From: Candidatus Acetothermia bacterium JdFR-48
Lineage (GTDB): Bacteria; Bipolaricaulota; Bipolaricaulia; Bipolaricaulales; Bipolaricaulaceae
Direction of reading: 5' to 3'
NCBI GenBank assembly: GCA_002011425.1
Contig: MTNJ01000013.1
Span: 1 to 64,000, forward strand
DNA: 64,000 bases
The first letter of the stretch is position 1, and each line of letters opens with the position of its first letter. The translations under genes and the position numbers were made by a program. Below, in pieces: positions 52,982 through 61,765 of the stretch. The notes below the pieces were generated by a model. That model was not told the origin of the DNA. It was given only the letters and a program-made list of their open reading frames with translations, and did no database searches.

Positions 52982-54121
52982 ATGTTTGGAGATCCGAACG
53001 CCGCACCTCAACTTATAAGTTATATTGCCCCCGCCGCTCCAGCTACAAGAAGGCTTGCTTCCGGGGATGAGCTTTATTTGCGCCCAGAGATAGGTTTCAC
53101 CCCCAATTGGTACCGTAAGGCTCTGGGCATTGATTTCTCCGAAATTTGGCATCGTGATCCTGGGTATCGTTTGGAGACCCGGATCGAGATGGCAGAGGAA
53201 CTTAAGCGACGTTTCCCCGGAATTCCCATAGGCGGCATAAATAGCTCTGATTGTCCTGACGTTTTAACCGGTACCTTCGGCGTGCTTTTAGTTCCGGGAA
53301 TTTTTGGGGTCAAAATCCAATACGCTCCAGATAGATGGCCAGATTCGGAGCCGGTTTTCCAGTCGATAAATGAAATTTTTAAATTGGAACCACCAAATTT
53401 AAACCACAACCTTTTTTTCTGTGACTTTATGGAACAGCTAGATTGGATCAAAAGAAAAGTGGGCGTGGTCAGAGGTTATATTGTTGGCCAAGGGGTGTTG
53501 AATAATGCTTATCGTTTACTAGGACCAAACATTTTTTTGGCTTTATTAAAAGAACCGGGGGCTGTCTCTCACCTTTTTGCGTGCATAACGGAGACCATAA
53601 TAGAGGTTGTTCGCGTTATTCAGAACTTTCAAAGGGAATCGGGTTTTAAAGAAGTAGAAGAAAAAATTTTCACTGTCAGTAACTGTCTCGTGAACATGGT
53701 CTCTCCAAAAACCTATGTGGAAATGCTTTTGCCTTTTGACTTGAAAATCGCGGAAGCTTTTTCTTCCTTGGGAGTCCATAATTGTGCGTGGGATGCCACG
53801 CCGTATCTTAACTTCTACTGCCAAATCCCGAATCTGGGTTATATAGACATGGGCATTGAAACAGATCTTAAAGCGGCAAAGCGACTTTTCCCTTACGCTC
53901 GTCGCGCGGTGATGTATAAGACACGTGATTTAGTGGAGAAAGATCTGGAGGAAATAAAAAAAGACATAACACTTGCTGCGAAAGCCCTTGGACCATGTGA
54001 TCTTGTATTAGCTGACATCGACATAGATGTACCCGATAAGAAGATAAGGGCGATCTACGATTTCTGCATGGAACTTAACGAAGAATTTGGGGGTAAAACC
54101 GAGGTCAAAGAGGGGGAGTAA
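52982..54121 (+). CDS. Uroporphyrinogen decarboxylase-family protein (HemE/MtaA-like)
   Basis: 379 residues. The overall fold resembles the URO-D/corrinoid methyltransferase family: RLETRIEMAEELKRRFPGIPI, VVRGYIVGQGVLNNAYRL, AWDATPYLNFYCQIPNLGYIDMG, and DLVLADIDIDVPD near the end. It is not a housekeeping HemE. Members found in carbohydrate clusters have no firmly known activity. ATG 52982 lies 11 bp after AAGGAGGTGA; a GTG three codons earlier is nearly too close to it. AT-rich like the TRAP genes. Confidence 0.72.
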   Translation: MFGDPNAAPQLISYIAPAAPATRRLASGDELYLRPEIGFTPNWYRKALGIDFSEIWHRDPGYRLETRIEMAEELKRRFPGIPIGGINSSDCPDVLTGTFGVLLVPGIFGVKIQYAPDRWPDSEPVFQSINEIFKLEPPNLNHNLFFCDFMEQLDWIKRKVGVVRGYIVGQGVLNNAYRLLGPNIFLALLKEPGAVSHLFACITETIIEVVRVIQNFQRESGFKEVEEKIFTVSNCLVNMVSPKTYVEMLLPFDLKIAEAFSSLGVHNCAWDATPYLNFYCQIPNLGYIDMGIETDLKAAKRLFPYARRAVMYKTRDLVEKDLEEIKKDITLAAKALGPCDLVLADIDIDVPDKKIRAIYDFCMELNEEFGGKTEVKEGE

Positions 54122-54123
54122 AG

Positions 54124-55542
54124 ATGGAGAGACGAAAGGTGGGGATCCTTACCTTCTCCGATGGGCGGGAGTCAGTACACCGTGAGGTAGCGCCGATAAA
54201 CCTCGAGTTCCAGCGGCGGCTGGCCGAAACCCTGTGGGACACGGGGGAAGTGGAGCCAGTGGAAGGGCAGGAAATCGTCTGGACCGCGGAGCTCGCGCGC
54301 AACGAGGCCAAACGCCTCGCGGATCTTGGGTGCGAAGCCACCATTTTCAACTTTGCCGTGTGGAGTTTTCCACACCTCGCCGTCATCGCAGCCAAGTTCG
54401 CCCCTGGGCCGTTTCTCCTCTTCTCCAATATCAATCCCAAATACCCGGGCATGGTGGGGATGTTGGCCTCGGCCGGAGCGTTGGATCAGATCGGCGTCCC
54501 CCATGGGCGTCTCTTCGGCGACATCCATGATGAGGGAGTACTGCGGAAGGTCCTCGCCTTCGTCCGTGCCGCCTCGACTATCAACCGCCTCCGGGGGGAG
54601 ACCTTCGGCCTCTTCGGCGGCCGTCCCATGGGAATGTATACCGCCGTGGCCAACGCCGATCAGTGGATAGCCCTCTTCGGTATCGACGTAGAACACATCG
54701 ACCAGTCGGAGATCATCCGCCGCGCGAAGCTCGCGCGCGAGGACGAGGTAGAATATGCGTTTGACTGGCTCGCGGGAAAGGTAGGAAAGATCCGGTTCGA
54801 TGGGAGACAGCTAACCCCGGAAAAGCTCAAGCTCCAGATAAGGAGCTACATCGCCGTGCGAGAGATGGCGCGGGAGCTTGGTCTCGACTTCCTGGGGATA
54901 AAGGCACAACCCGAGCTCACCGATAACTTCGTCACCATGGATCTCACCGAAGCTTTCCTCAACGACCCCTACGACTGGAACGGTGAGAAGGAGCCCCTGG
55001 TCGCGGCTACCGAGGCGGACATGGACGGGGCCCTCACTATGGAGATCCTAAAGCACATAAGTGGGGAACCGGTGTTGTTCGCAGACCTGCGGCACTACGA
55101 CGCGGAGCTCGACGCGTTCGACCTCTGCAACTCTGGGAACCACGCCACTTATTACGCCGGCCGTTCCTATGACCCGGACGTGAACCTCCCCCGTGTAGAG
55201 TTCTACCCCCAGGGCTTCTACTTCCCCGCCGGCGGAGCCGCGGTGAGGCACATTGCCGCGCCGGGTAAGGTCACGCTGGCACGTTTGGCACGCAAGAACG
55301 GCCGATACTGGCTGGCGATCATCCCGGCGGAGTTCCTAGACTTGCCGCCCGAGGTGGCGGAGGAAAAGGCTGCGGCTACCCAGGTTGAGTGGCCTCACGC
55401 GTTCGCGAAACTCGGGGTGGGCCCGAATGAACTCCTCTCGGAGTACGACTCCAACCACATTCACGGGGTCTATGGCGACTACGTCCAGGAACTCATCTGG
55501 TTCGCGAGGCTCTTGGGGATCTCCTACAGGGTGTTCTCCTGA
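54124..55542 (+). CDS. L-fucose/L-arabinose isomerase-family protein
   Basis: 472 residues. N-terminal domain VGILTFSDGRESVHREV, central FGLFGGRPMGMYTAVANADQ, and C-terminal metal-site residues in ATEADMDGALTM, ADLRHYD and SNHIHGVYGDY. The family interconverts aldoses and ketoses or related compounds with Mn2+. It starts two bases after the URO-D stop, so it is co-translated, yet it returns abruptly to high-GC codon use. It probably handles the substrate imported by the TRAP system. Confidence 0.8.
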   Translation: MERRKVGILTFSDGRESVHREVAPINLEFQRRLAETLWDTGEVEPVEGQEIVWTAELARNEAKRLADLGCEATIFNFAVWSFPHLAVIAAKFAPGPFLLFSNINPKYPGMVGMLASAGALDQIGVPHGRLFGDIHDEGVLRKVLAFVRAASTINRLRGETFGLFGGRPMGMYTAVANADQWIALFGIDVEHIDQSEIIRRAKLAREDEVEYAFDWLAGKVGKIRFDGRQLTPEKLKLQIRSYIAVREMARELGLDFLGIKAQPELTDNFVTMDLTEAFLNDPYDWNGEKEPLVAATEADMDGALTMEILKHISGEPVLFADLRHYDAELDAFDLCNSGNHATYYAGRSYDPDVNLPRVEFYPQGFYFPAGGAAVRHIAAPGKVTLARLARKNGRYWLAIIPAEFLDLPPEVAEEKAAATQVEWPHAFAKLGVGPNELLSEYDSNHIHGVYGDYVQELIWFARLLGISYRVFS

Positions 55543-55973
55543 GGGAAGGACAGCCCGTGGAACACGCGGGCCGTGGTCGAGTATAGCTCCGGGGACATAG
55601 GGAATTATGCACGCCAAAGATCTGCTGGCCCCTTGACCAGATGTGGCGGCGGACGTTGTAAAGGCCACCCAAGTTCTGAGCGGATGAGCGGTCGCTCACC
55701 TCCGCCGGCGAGCAAGTAGCCGACAGGGCGTTCAAGGGGAGGGAGTCTCATCCAACGTCAATTTTCATGGCTCGTGGTCCATTACCCCCAGACTTGGTGG
55801 ACCAAAGTAGCTGTCCACTCAATTCCCCATGACCGAAAGGGGCGGCTAACGCCGACCTCCAACCATCTTCATGACGTCGACTTGGGGGCAGGGACTTTTG
55901 GTCACCCCTTTTCACGCACATCTTTAAAGACATTTATGCGCTTGTGAGAAAAATGCTAATAGGGCACCACAGT
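55543..55973. other. Non-coding stretch between the isomerase and Nudix genes
   Basis: I see no convincing gene. A few short open segments with broken frames (for example around 55607-55740) may be remains of a gene lost from the end of the sugar cluster, but no family is recognisable. No terminator with a T run was found. Confidence 0.4.
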
Positions 55974-56516
55974 TCAGGCGAGATCCTTGAAGAGCGGAAG
56001 GGGTACCCCCTCCTCTTGGGCACCGGGAAGGCTCAAAAGAAAAGCGAGGGCGGCGAGGGTCTTTCCATCCCCGGCTTTTCCGCGGGCGACAGCCTCGAGA
56101 ATTTCCCGGGGATGCTTGAAGGAGAGCTCTACGATCTCTCCTTTCACTTGGGGGGTAAGCTCTCCCTCGAGCTCCTCGGCCAGGAATAGATGCATAAGCT
56201 CGGTCAAGATTCCTGGAGAGGTATAGAATGCCCCGAGCTTTCGCCATCGCTTAGCCCGGAGCCCAGTCTCTTCCCAGAGCTCTCGCTGCGCACATTGGAA
56301 AGGGCTCTCGCCGGGTTCCAGAGTACCAGCGGGAATTTCCCAAAGCGCCGTACCCGCCCCATAGCGGCGCTGACGTACGAGGAGCACCTCCCCCCTATCG
56401 TTCAGGGCGAGGATCGCCACTGCCCCAGGGTGGTCAACCACCTCTCGGAGACCCCGTTCGGTCTCCTCCACCCGTACCGAGATCAGCCGCCCACGAAAGA
56501 CGTACTCACCCATCAT
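55974..56516 (-). CDS. Nudix hydrolase (ADP-ribose pyrophosphatase-like)
   Basis: 180 residues. Nudix box at 64-86: GTLEPGESPF and QRELWEETGL match GX5EX7REUXEEXGU. Flanking AILALNDRGEVLLVRQRRYG and YTSPGILTELMHLFLA are typical of ADP-ribose or FAD-type pyrophosphatases. Two adjacent ATGs begin the gene; there is no Shine-Dalgarno and TATAAT lies 12 bp before. The long Lys/Glu tail after 125 is usual for the subgroup. Confidence 0.88.
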   Translation of the reverse strand: MMGEYVFRGRLISVRVEETERGLREVVDHPGAVAILALNDRGEVLLVRQRRYGAGTALWEIPAGTLEPGESPFQCAQRELWEETGLRAKRWRKLGAFYTSPGILTELMHLFLAEELEGELTPQVKGEIVELSFKHPREILEAVARGKAGDGKTLAALAFLLSLPGAQEEGVPLPLFKDLA

Positions 56517-56528
56517 TTGCCGTGATCA

Positions 56529-56534
56529 ATTATA
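56529..56534 (-). promoter_or_regulatory. -10 box of the Nudix gene
   Basis: Perfect TATAAT on the minus strand, 12 bp before the first ATG. No clear -35. Upstream lies TGGCGCA/TGCGCCA (56543-56549, 56564-56570), an inverted repeat that overlaps the expected -35 region. Confidence 0.45.
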
Positions 56535-56574
56535 GTGATGGGTGGCGCAAAAATACCCCATCGTGCGCCATCGG

Positions 56575-57132
56575 TCATCTATCACGCAGGTATTTTCCGG
56601 CCTCGCCGAACCCGCGCCGGAGGGCTTCGCGGTTAACGGCGACGAGCTTCCCTCGGCTCCGCCCTCGGAGCTCCTCCGCCATGGCGGTCTCGATGGCCTC
56701 CAGGGGCACAATCCCCAACGCCCTGACCAGTGCCCCCAGGGCCACCATGTTGACCACCCGGGGATTTCCGAGCTCGGCAGCGATCTCGTTCGTCGGGACA
56801 GGGATTGCAGTGACGTCGCTGCGCCGCACCTTACGCTTCACAAGGGAACTGTTCACCACGATGGTTCCCCCCTCGACGACTCGAGGTTCGAATTTGTCCA
56901 GCGAAGGGAAGTTCATGGCCACTAACGCGTCGGGGGAATCCACCACAGGGGAACCGATGGGACGGTCGGCCACGATGACGGTACAGTTGGCGGTGCCGCC
57001 ACGCATTTCTGGGCCATATGAGGGCAACCAAGTGACCTCAAAACCCTCGTTCATCCCCGCCCGGGCCAGGACCTTTCCCGCGAGGAGGATGCCCTGACCC
57101 CCGAAACCTGCAAAAACCACGCTTTTTTCCAT
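56575..57132 (-). CDS. korC: 2-oxoacid:ferredoxin oxidoreductase gamma subunit
   Basis: 185 residues. FAGFGGQGILLAGKVLARAG at 7-26 is the gamma-subunit signature, with YGPEMRGGTANCTVI near 45. Fourth gene of the korDABC unit; ATG 57132 begins 2 bp after the korB stop. Together with the other subunits it decarboxylates a 2-oxoacid to acyl-CoA with reduction of ferredoxin. Confidence 0.92.
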   Translation of the reverse strand: MEKSVVFAGFGGQGILLAGKVLARAGMNEGFEVTWLPSYGPEMRGGTANCTVIVADRPIGSPVVDSPDALVAMNFPSLDKFEPRVVEGGTIVVNSSLVKRKVRRSDVTAIPVPTNEIAAELGNPRVVNMVALGALVRALGIVPLEAIETAMAEELRGRSRGKLVAVNREALRRGFGEAGKYLRDR

Positions 57133-57134
57133 CG

Positions 57135-57902
57135 CTACCCCACGTCCTTGAGATCCCCCAAGGGAAAGACCTCCGTCACGCGCTCTGCCACCCACCTCCC
57201 GGCCTCGGTCGGGGACATCCTCCAGTTGGTGGGGCAGGTAGAGAGGATCTCCACTAGAGAAAAGCCCTTCCCCTCCAGTTGATTCCGAAACGCCTTGAGG
57301 ACCGCCCGCTTGGCTTTGACGACGTGGGAGTAATCGAAGACCGCCTGACGGGAGATGTAGGCCGGGCCGTCCAGTTGGGCGAGCATCTCGGAGATCTTGA
57401 GGGGATAACCGTGGAGGCGTGGTTCCCGTCCTGTGGGGGTGGTGACGGTGCGTTGGCCGGGGAGAGTAGTGGGGGCCATCTCACCCCCCGTCATCCCATA
57501 GATCCCGTTGTTCACGAAGATCACCGTGATGTTCTCGCCGCGATTAGCGGCGTGTACCGTCTCTGCCGTGCCGATGGCGGCGAGATCCCCGTCTCCCTGG
57601 TAGGTGAAGACTACGAGGTCCGGACGGGCGCGCTTGATCCCCGTGGCCACCGCGCAGGCCCGCCCATGGGCCGCTTGGACAAAGTCACAATGAAAGAAAC
57701 GATCCAGGAAAACCGCGCACCCCACCGGCGCGATTCCTACCGTCCGCTCAAGGATTCCAAGCTCGTCCAGGACCTCAGCCACGAGGCGAGTGATGATCCC
57801 GTGGTGGCAGCCGGGGCAGTAGGTGAACTTGGCGTCGCTCAGGGCCGCCGGTTTGGCGAAAGCCCTCACGTATCCCTCAGGAATCGCGACCTCAACCGAC
57901 AT
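57135..57902 (-). CDS. korB: 2-oxoacid:ferredoxin oxidoreductase beta subunit (TPP-binding)
   Basis: 255 residues. TPP-site features FTYCPGCHHGIITRLVAE near 26, HGRACAVATGIKRARPDL and YQGDGDLAAIGTAETVHAAN with GDGD Mg2+-TPP ligands, then NNGIYGMTGGEMAPTTLPG. Overlaps korA by 11 nt. The CPGC pair is usual for Kor/Vor beta subunits lacking their own cluster domain. Confidence 0.93.
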   Translation of the reverse strand: MSVEVAIPEGYVRAFAKPAALSDAKFTYCPGCHHGIITRLVAEVLDELGILERTVGIAPVGCAVFLDRFFHCDFVQAAHGRACAVATGIKRARPDLVVFTYQGDGDLAAIGTAETVHAANRGENITVIFVNNGIYGMTGGEMAPTTLPGQRTVTTPTGREPRLHGYPLKISEMLAQLDGPAYISRQAVFDYSHVVKAKRAVLKAFRNQLEGKGFSLVEILSTCPTNWRMSPTEAGRWVAERVTEVFPLGDLKDVG

Positions 57903-58944
57903 ACTTTTTCACCTCTTCCAGGATCCGGTTGGGGGAGGGAACCACACCGCCGAGCTCGCCGTAGAAGGGCGTCTCCGCCCGTCCCTCCACTGCCAACCTC
58001 ACGTCCTCCCACATCTGGCCCGCGGAGAGCTCCACCGTGAACACCGCTCTCGTCCGCTCGGCCAGCCTCCGTATTGCCCCGTACGGAAAGGGCCAGAGAG
58101 TGATAGGCCGTAGCAGGCCCACCTTCAATCCCTCGGCCCGGGCCAGACGCACCACCGTTTTCACGATCCGACCCATGGTACCGTAGGCGACGACGATGAG
58201 CTCAGCGTCTTCGGTCTCCATCTCCTCCCATCTGACCTCGGCCCGCTCGATCTCTCGGTAGGTTTCCTGGAGGACCAGGTTCATCCGCCTGAGCCCCTCG
58301 GGTTCGAGATCGAAGGACGAGATCACGTTCTTGGGGCGTCCCCGTGCCCCGGTCAGGGCCCAGGGCCGCGGGGGAATGTCCGCGGAATCCACCGGCTCTG
58401 GGAGCTTCACCGGCTCCATCATCTGACCGATCATTCCGTCCGCGAGGATCATGGCCGGCACCCGATATTTGTCCGCGAGGTCGAATGCGAGCCGCACGAG
58501 CTCCGTTGCCTCGGGGACAGTGGAGGGGGCGAGGACGATGAGCCGGTAATCGCCGTGTCCCCCGCCCTTCGTGGCTTGAAAGTAATCGCCCTGGGCGGGG
58601 GCGATGTTCCCCAGCCCCGGCCCGCCACGCATCATGTTTACGATGACGCAGGGGAGCCGGGCCATGGCGATGTAAGAGATCCCCTCCTGTTTGAGGCTTA
58701 TCCCCGGGGACGAGGAAGAGGTCATGGTGCGCACCCCCGCGGCGGCGGCCCCGTAGACCATATTGATAGCCGCCACCTCCGATTCCGCCTGGAGGAAGAC
58801 CCCGCCGCGTTTGGGAAGTTCCCGCGCCATGTACTCCACGAGCTCGCCTTGAGGGGTAATCGGGTAACAGAAGTAACACTTGAGCCCCGAACGGATCGCC
58901 GCTTCGGCGATGGCCTCGTTTCCACGCATGAGGACCCGGCTCAT
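57892..58944 (-). CDS. korA: 2-oxoacid:ferredoxin oxidoreductase alpha subunit (VorB/KorA type)
   Basis: 350 residues. GNEAIAEAAIRSGLKCYFCY, PITPQGELVEYMA, ESEVAAINMVYGAAAAG, TSSSSPGISLKQEGISY and MRGGPGLGNIAPAQGDY are strong alpha-subunit motifs; the form looks closest to 3-methyl-2-oxobutanoate (VorB) enzymes, but 2-oxoglutarate remains possible. ATG overlaps the korD stop (ATGA). Confidence 0.92.
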   Translation of the reverse strand: MSRVLMRGNEAIAEAAIRSGLKCYFCYPITPQGELVEYMARELPKRGGVFLQAESEVAAINMVYGAAAAGVRTMTSSSSPGISLKQEGISYIAMARLPCVIVNMMRGGPGLGNIAPAQGDYFQATKGGGHGDYRLIVLAPSTVPEATELVRLAFDLADKYRVPAMILADGMIGQMMEPVKLPEPVDSADIPPRPWALTGARGRPKNVISSFDLEPEGLRRMNLVLQETYREIERAEVRWEEMETEDAELIVVAYGTMGRIVKTVVRLARAEGLKVGLLRPITLWPFPYGAIRRLAERTRAVFTVELSAGQMWEDVRLAVEGRAETPFYGELGGVVPSPNRILEEVKKYVG

Positions 58945-59177
58945 GTAGCCCCCTTTACCGACCTCTCCTCGCGGTAGACTTCGAGCGCCACGTCAGGGCA
59001 CACGTTGGCGCAGACAGCACAACCAGTGCACTTCTCCGGGTGAGCCATGTACGTGACTTGGTACCCGGAGGAGTTGTATTCTGAGGAAAAGTCCAGAACT
59101 TTGAAGGGGCAGGCCTCAACGCAAAGGCCGCATCCCTTACACCGTTCCTTATCGACGACTACAATACCTTTCGGCAT
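58941..59177 (-). CDS. korD: 2-oxoacid:ferredoxin oxidoreductase delta subunit, 2[4Fe-4S] ferredoxin
   Basis: 78 residues with two cluster motifs CKGCGLCVEACP and CTGCAVCANVCP. ATG 59177 follows AGGAGAAGGGAA, 14 bp after the S1-domain gene. First of the four kor genes; shuttles electrons from the catalytic site to soluble ferredoxin. Confidence 0.93.
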   Translation of the reverse strand: MPKGIVVVDKERCKGCGLCVEACPFKVLDFSSEYNSSGYQVTYMAHPEKCTGCAVCANVCPDVALEVYREERSVKGAT

Positions 59178-59191
59178 TTCCCTTCTCCTAA

Positions 59192-59602
59192 TTACCGCAG
59201 TCCAAAGCGCCGCCTGCGGCGACGCAGGCGCTCTAGCTCCCGTTCTGATCGTTGGATCCATCGGTAGAGTCGCTCCTCAATGGGGGGCTCGTGCTTTGGA
59301 ACATTTCTTTTCCCCGGCGGAATAAGATCGCGCTCCCGTAGGAGCTTCCGCAGTCGCTCAGCTTCTCGCTGGAGAGTGAAAAGCTCCCGGTCAGCGACCG
59401 TCACCTGCCTCTGTGAAAGGACAGGTTTCCCCTGGGAATCAATGGAGACCACTTTGAGGAGAAGCTGTTGACCGGGACGCAACCCCCCCTCCACCTCCTC
59501 CAGTGGCAGCACGCCCTCCCCCGCGTCCCAGGAGACCAGGGCGCCGTCTTCACGTACCTCGACGAGCGTTGCTTCTACGAGATCACCGACCCTTGGACCC
59601 AT
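59192..59602 (-). CDS. S1-like RNA-binding domain protein with basic coiled-coil tail
   Basis: 136 residues. An S1/OB domain at about 3-72 (VGDLVEATLVEVREDGALVSW, GQQLLLKVVSIDSQGKPVLSQ) is followed by a helical, Arg/Glu-rich tail ending in LERLRRRRRRFGL. Likely binds RNA; the partner is not evident. It starts within the end of the upstream small membrane-protein gene and is followed closely by korD, linking transporter and kor genes in one run. Confidence 0.7.
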   Translation of the reverse strand: MGPRVGDLVEATLVEVREDGALVSWDAGEGVLPLEEVEGGLRPGQQLLLKVVSIDSQGKPVLSQRQVTVADRELFTLQREAERLRKLLRERDLIPPGKRNVPKHEPPIEERLYRWIQRSERELERLRRRRRRFGLR

Positions 59603-59834
59603 TGATGTTCACGTCTCTCCGTTCTCGGCGACGTTTCCACGTTTGAACAACCGAGTAGTGAGCAATGGCGTAAATAGAGATTCCCAACCCGGTCACGGAC
59701 ATAGCGTAGGAGAGGAAGCTGAGGGGAACGTTGGGGCGTATCACTTTGATCACCATGAGAAAAGGAAGAGCGATTGCCGTCACCATCAACGAGAGGGCGA
59801 CGGAGATCAGCGTCCAGAATTTGCGACGCGTCAT
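59583..59834 (-). CDS. Small two-TM protein, unknown function
   Basis: 83 residues. MTRRKFWTLISVALSLMVTA starts a first TM (8-32), with a second at about 40-62, then a charged tail KRRRERRDVNING. Not recognised. ATG 59834 overlaps the oppF stop (ATGA), and its end overlaps the S1-domain gene by 20 bp, so it is part of the operon. Confidence 0.6.
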   Translation of the reverse strand: MTRRKFWTLISVALSLMVTAIALPFLMVIKVIRPNVPLSFLSYAMSVTGLGISIYAIAHYSVVQTWKRRRERRDVNINGSKGR

Positions 59835-60799
59835 TTGTAAAGCCAACAGGAAACGTAATGCCCAGGCCCCGGTTCGAACTCCTTCGGGACCTCCTTGTCA
59901 CAGAGGCCCTCGATCTTGTGTTTGCAACGGGGATGGAAGCGACATCCCAGAGGTGGCCGCAGCAAACTCGGGGGCTCGCCAGGGGGAACTTCCTTGAACT
60001 TGTGGGCATTTTCGGGATCAGGGTCAGGAATGGCGTCTAGTAGGGCCTGCGTATAAGGATGCAATGGATTGCGAATGAGTTCCTGGACGGGGGCCTTTTC
60101 CACAAGCTTCGCAGCGTACATTACAAAAATCCGTTCGGAGAAGTAGCGCACGGTGGAAAGATCGTGAGTGATATAAGCCACGCCCAGATTATGCGCTTTC
60201 TGCACGCCCTCCAGGAGCTGTAGGATTTCGACCCGAACCGATGCGTCGAGCATTGAAACCGGCTCATCGGCGACGAGGAGCTTTGGGTTGAGCACGATGG
60301 AGCGCGCGATGACCAACCTTTGTTGCTGCCCACCGGAGAGCATGTGGGGGAATTTGCCAATGAAGTCTTCTACGGGTGTGAGTTTTACCTCCTCTAGAAC
60401 CTCACGGATCCGCTTTTCGCGCTTGGCTTTACTGCCCCAGTGGTTTATCACCATGGGCTCGAGGAGAATCCGCCGCACATTCATGAAAGGGGGCAGGGCT
60501 CCGTAGGGATCCTGCTGTATATACCCCACCTGAGAACGGTACCATCGTCCGAGACGTTGAAGTCGCTTCCCCTCGAAGAGGATCTCCCCCCTGGTGGGTT
60601 GGTATAGACCGAGGATAGTGCGGGCTAGGGTGCTCTTTCCACAACCGGATTCCCCAACAAATGTCACCGCCTCTCCGTAGTGGATGTCGAAGTCCACTCC
60701 ATCTACGGCACGCACGAAACCGATGTGGATAAAGCCCCACTTGCGAAGCTCGAACCATTTATGTAAATCCTTTACCTGAAGGAGTACCTGGTCTTCCAT
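59831..60799 (-). CDS. Oligopeptide-type ABC transporter ATP-binding protein (OppF-like)
   Basis: 322 residues. Walker [11 protein letters not shown]-loop YIQQDPYGALPP, signature LSGGQQQRLVIARSI, Walker B LLVADEPVSML, H-loop THDLS, and the C-terminal Opp/Dpp iron-sulfur-type motif GCRFHPRCKH with later Cys residues. Partner of the OppD-like ATPase encoded 10 bp upstream. Substrate may be peptides or oligosaccharides. Confidence 0.93.
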   Translation of the reverse strand: MEDQVLLQVKDLHKWFELRKWGFIHIGFVRAVDGVDFDIHYGEAVTFVGESGCGKSTLARTILGLYQPTRGEILFEGKRLQRLGRWYRSQVGYIQQDPYGALPPFMNVRRILLEPMVINHWGSKAKREKRIREVLEEVKLTPVEDFIGKFPHMLSGGQQQRLVIARSIVLNPKLLVADEPVSMLDASVRVEILQLLEGVQKAHNLGVAYITHDLSTVRYFSERIFVMYAAKLVEKAPVQELIRNPLHPYTQALLDAIPDPDPENAHKFKEVPPGEPPSLLRPPLGCRFHPRCKHKIEGLCDKEVPKEFEPGPGHYVSCWLYK

Positions 60800-60809
60800 T
60801 TCACCACCT

Positions 60810-61763
60810 TCATGTGTAGAGGTGACATTTGATTTTACGCTCGTCTTTGTAGTTCACCATGGGGGGCTCATGGTCACAAGCCGAGAAGCGCTTAGGGCAG
60901 CGTGGGGCGAACCGGCATCCTGTAGGTGGGTTGATCAGACTCGGGGGCTGACCCGGTATGAACTCGAGCTCCTTGTCTTCCCGCAGGGTGGGGACGCTGG
61001 CCATGAGCTTTTGGGAATAAGGATGCAGGGGCTCGAGGTAGAAGTGTCCGGCCTTTCCAAGCTCTACTATTTGGCCCGCGTACATCACCATGGCGTCTAG
61101 CGCCAGTTCACTTGAGGTCGAGATATCGTGAGTAATCAGGATATAGGTGAGCTCGAACTCCTCTTTGATGCGCTTCAGGGCGTTCATGATGTTGGCCTGT
61201 GTAAGCACATCCAAGGCGGAGGTGGGCTCGTCCAGTATCACCAGCTTGGGGTTCGTGATCAATGCCATGGCGATTACCACGCGTTGGCGCATCCCCCCCG
61301 ACAATTCGAAGGGGTAACGATCTACAAAGTCTACAGGCACACCTACTATCTGGAACGCCTCGATTACCCGATTTAATGCCTCTTCCTTGGTGAGATTGTT
61401 GTGGATGAAGAGGGGTTCGGCCACTTGGTTTCCTACCTTGACGACGGGGTTGAGCGAATTCATGGCGGCTTGGGCAACATATGAGATTCTCCTCCACCGA
61501 ACCTCACGGCGGAATTGTTCATCGTTCAACTTCATCGCCTCGATCCCGTCGATATAGATGTTCCCGGCGTAGGTGTGGGTGTTACGAGGGAGTAATCTGA
61601 GGATCGCCTTGGCGAGAGAGCTTTTGCCGCAACCTGACTCTCCCACGATGACCATCGCCGTCTGCGGCACGAGCTCGAAGCTCACTCCGTCCACTGCTTG
61701 AACGACGCCCTTGGTAGTCCGGAAGTAAAGCTTTAAATCTTCTACTTTAAGGATAGGGTCCAT
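60810..61763 (-). CDS. Oligopeptide-type ABC transporter ATP-binding protein (OppD-like)
   Basis: 317 residues. Walker [11 protein letters not shown]-loop [13 protein letters not shown], signature [15 protein letters not shown], Walker [17 protein letters not shown], and C-terminal [23 protein letters not shown] 61763 sits just after the OppC stop; a longer reading of the frame would intrude into oppC. Confidence 0.93.
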   Translation of the reverse strand: MDPILKVEDLKLYFRTTKGVVQAVDGVSFELVPQTAMVIVGESGCGKSSLAKAILRLLPRNTHTYAGNIYIDGIEAMKLNDEQFRREVRWRRISYVAQAAMNSLNPVVKVGNQVAEPLFIHNNLTKEEALNRVIEAFQIVGVPVDFVDRYPFELSGGMRQRVVIAMALITNPKLVILDEPTSALDVLTQANIMNALKRIKEEFELTYILITHDISTSSELALDAMVMYAGQIVELGKAGHFYLEPLHPYSQKLMASVPTLREDKELEFIPGQPPSLINPPTGCRFAPRCPKRFSACDHEPPMVNYKDERKIKCHLYT

Positions 61764-61765
61764 CG

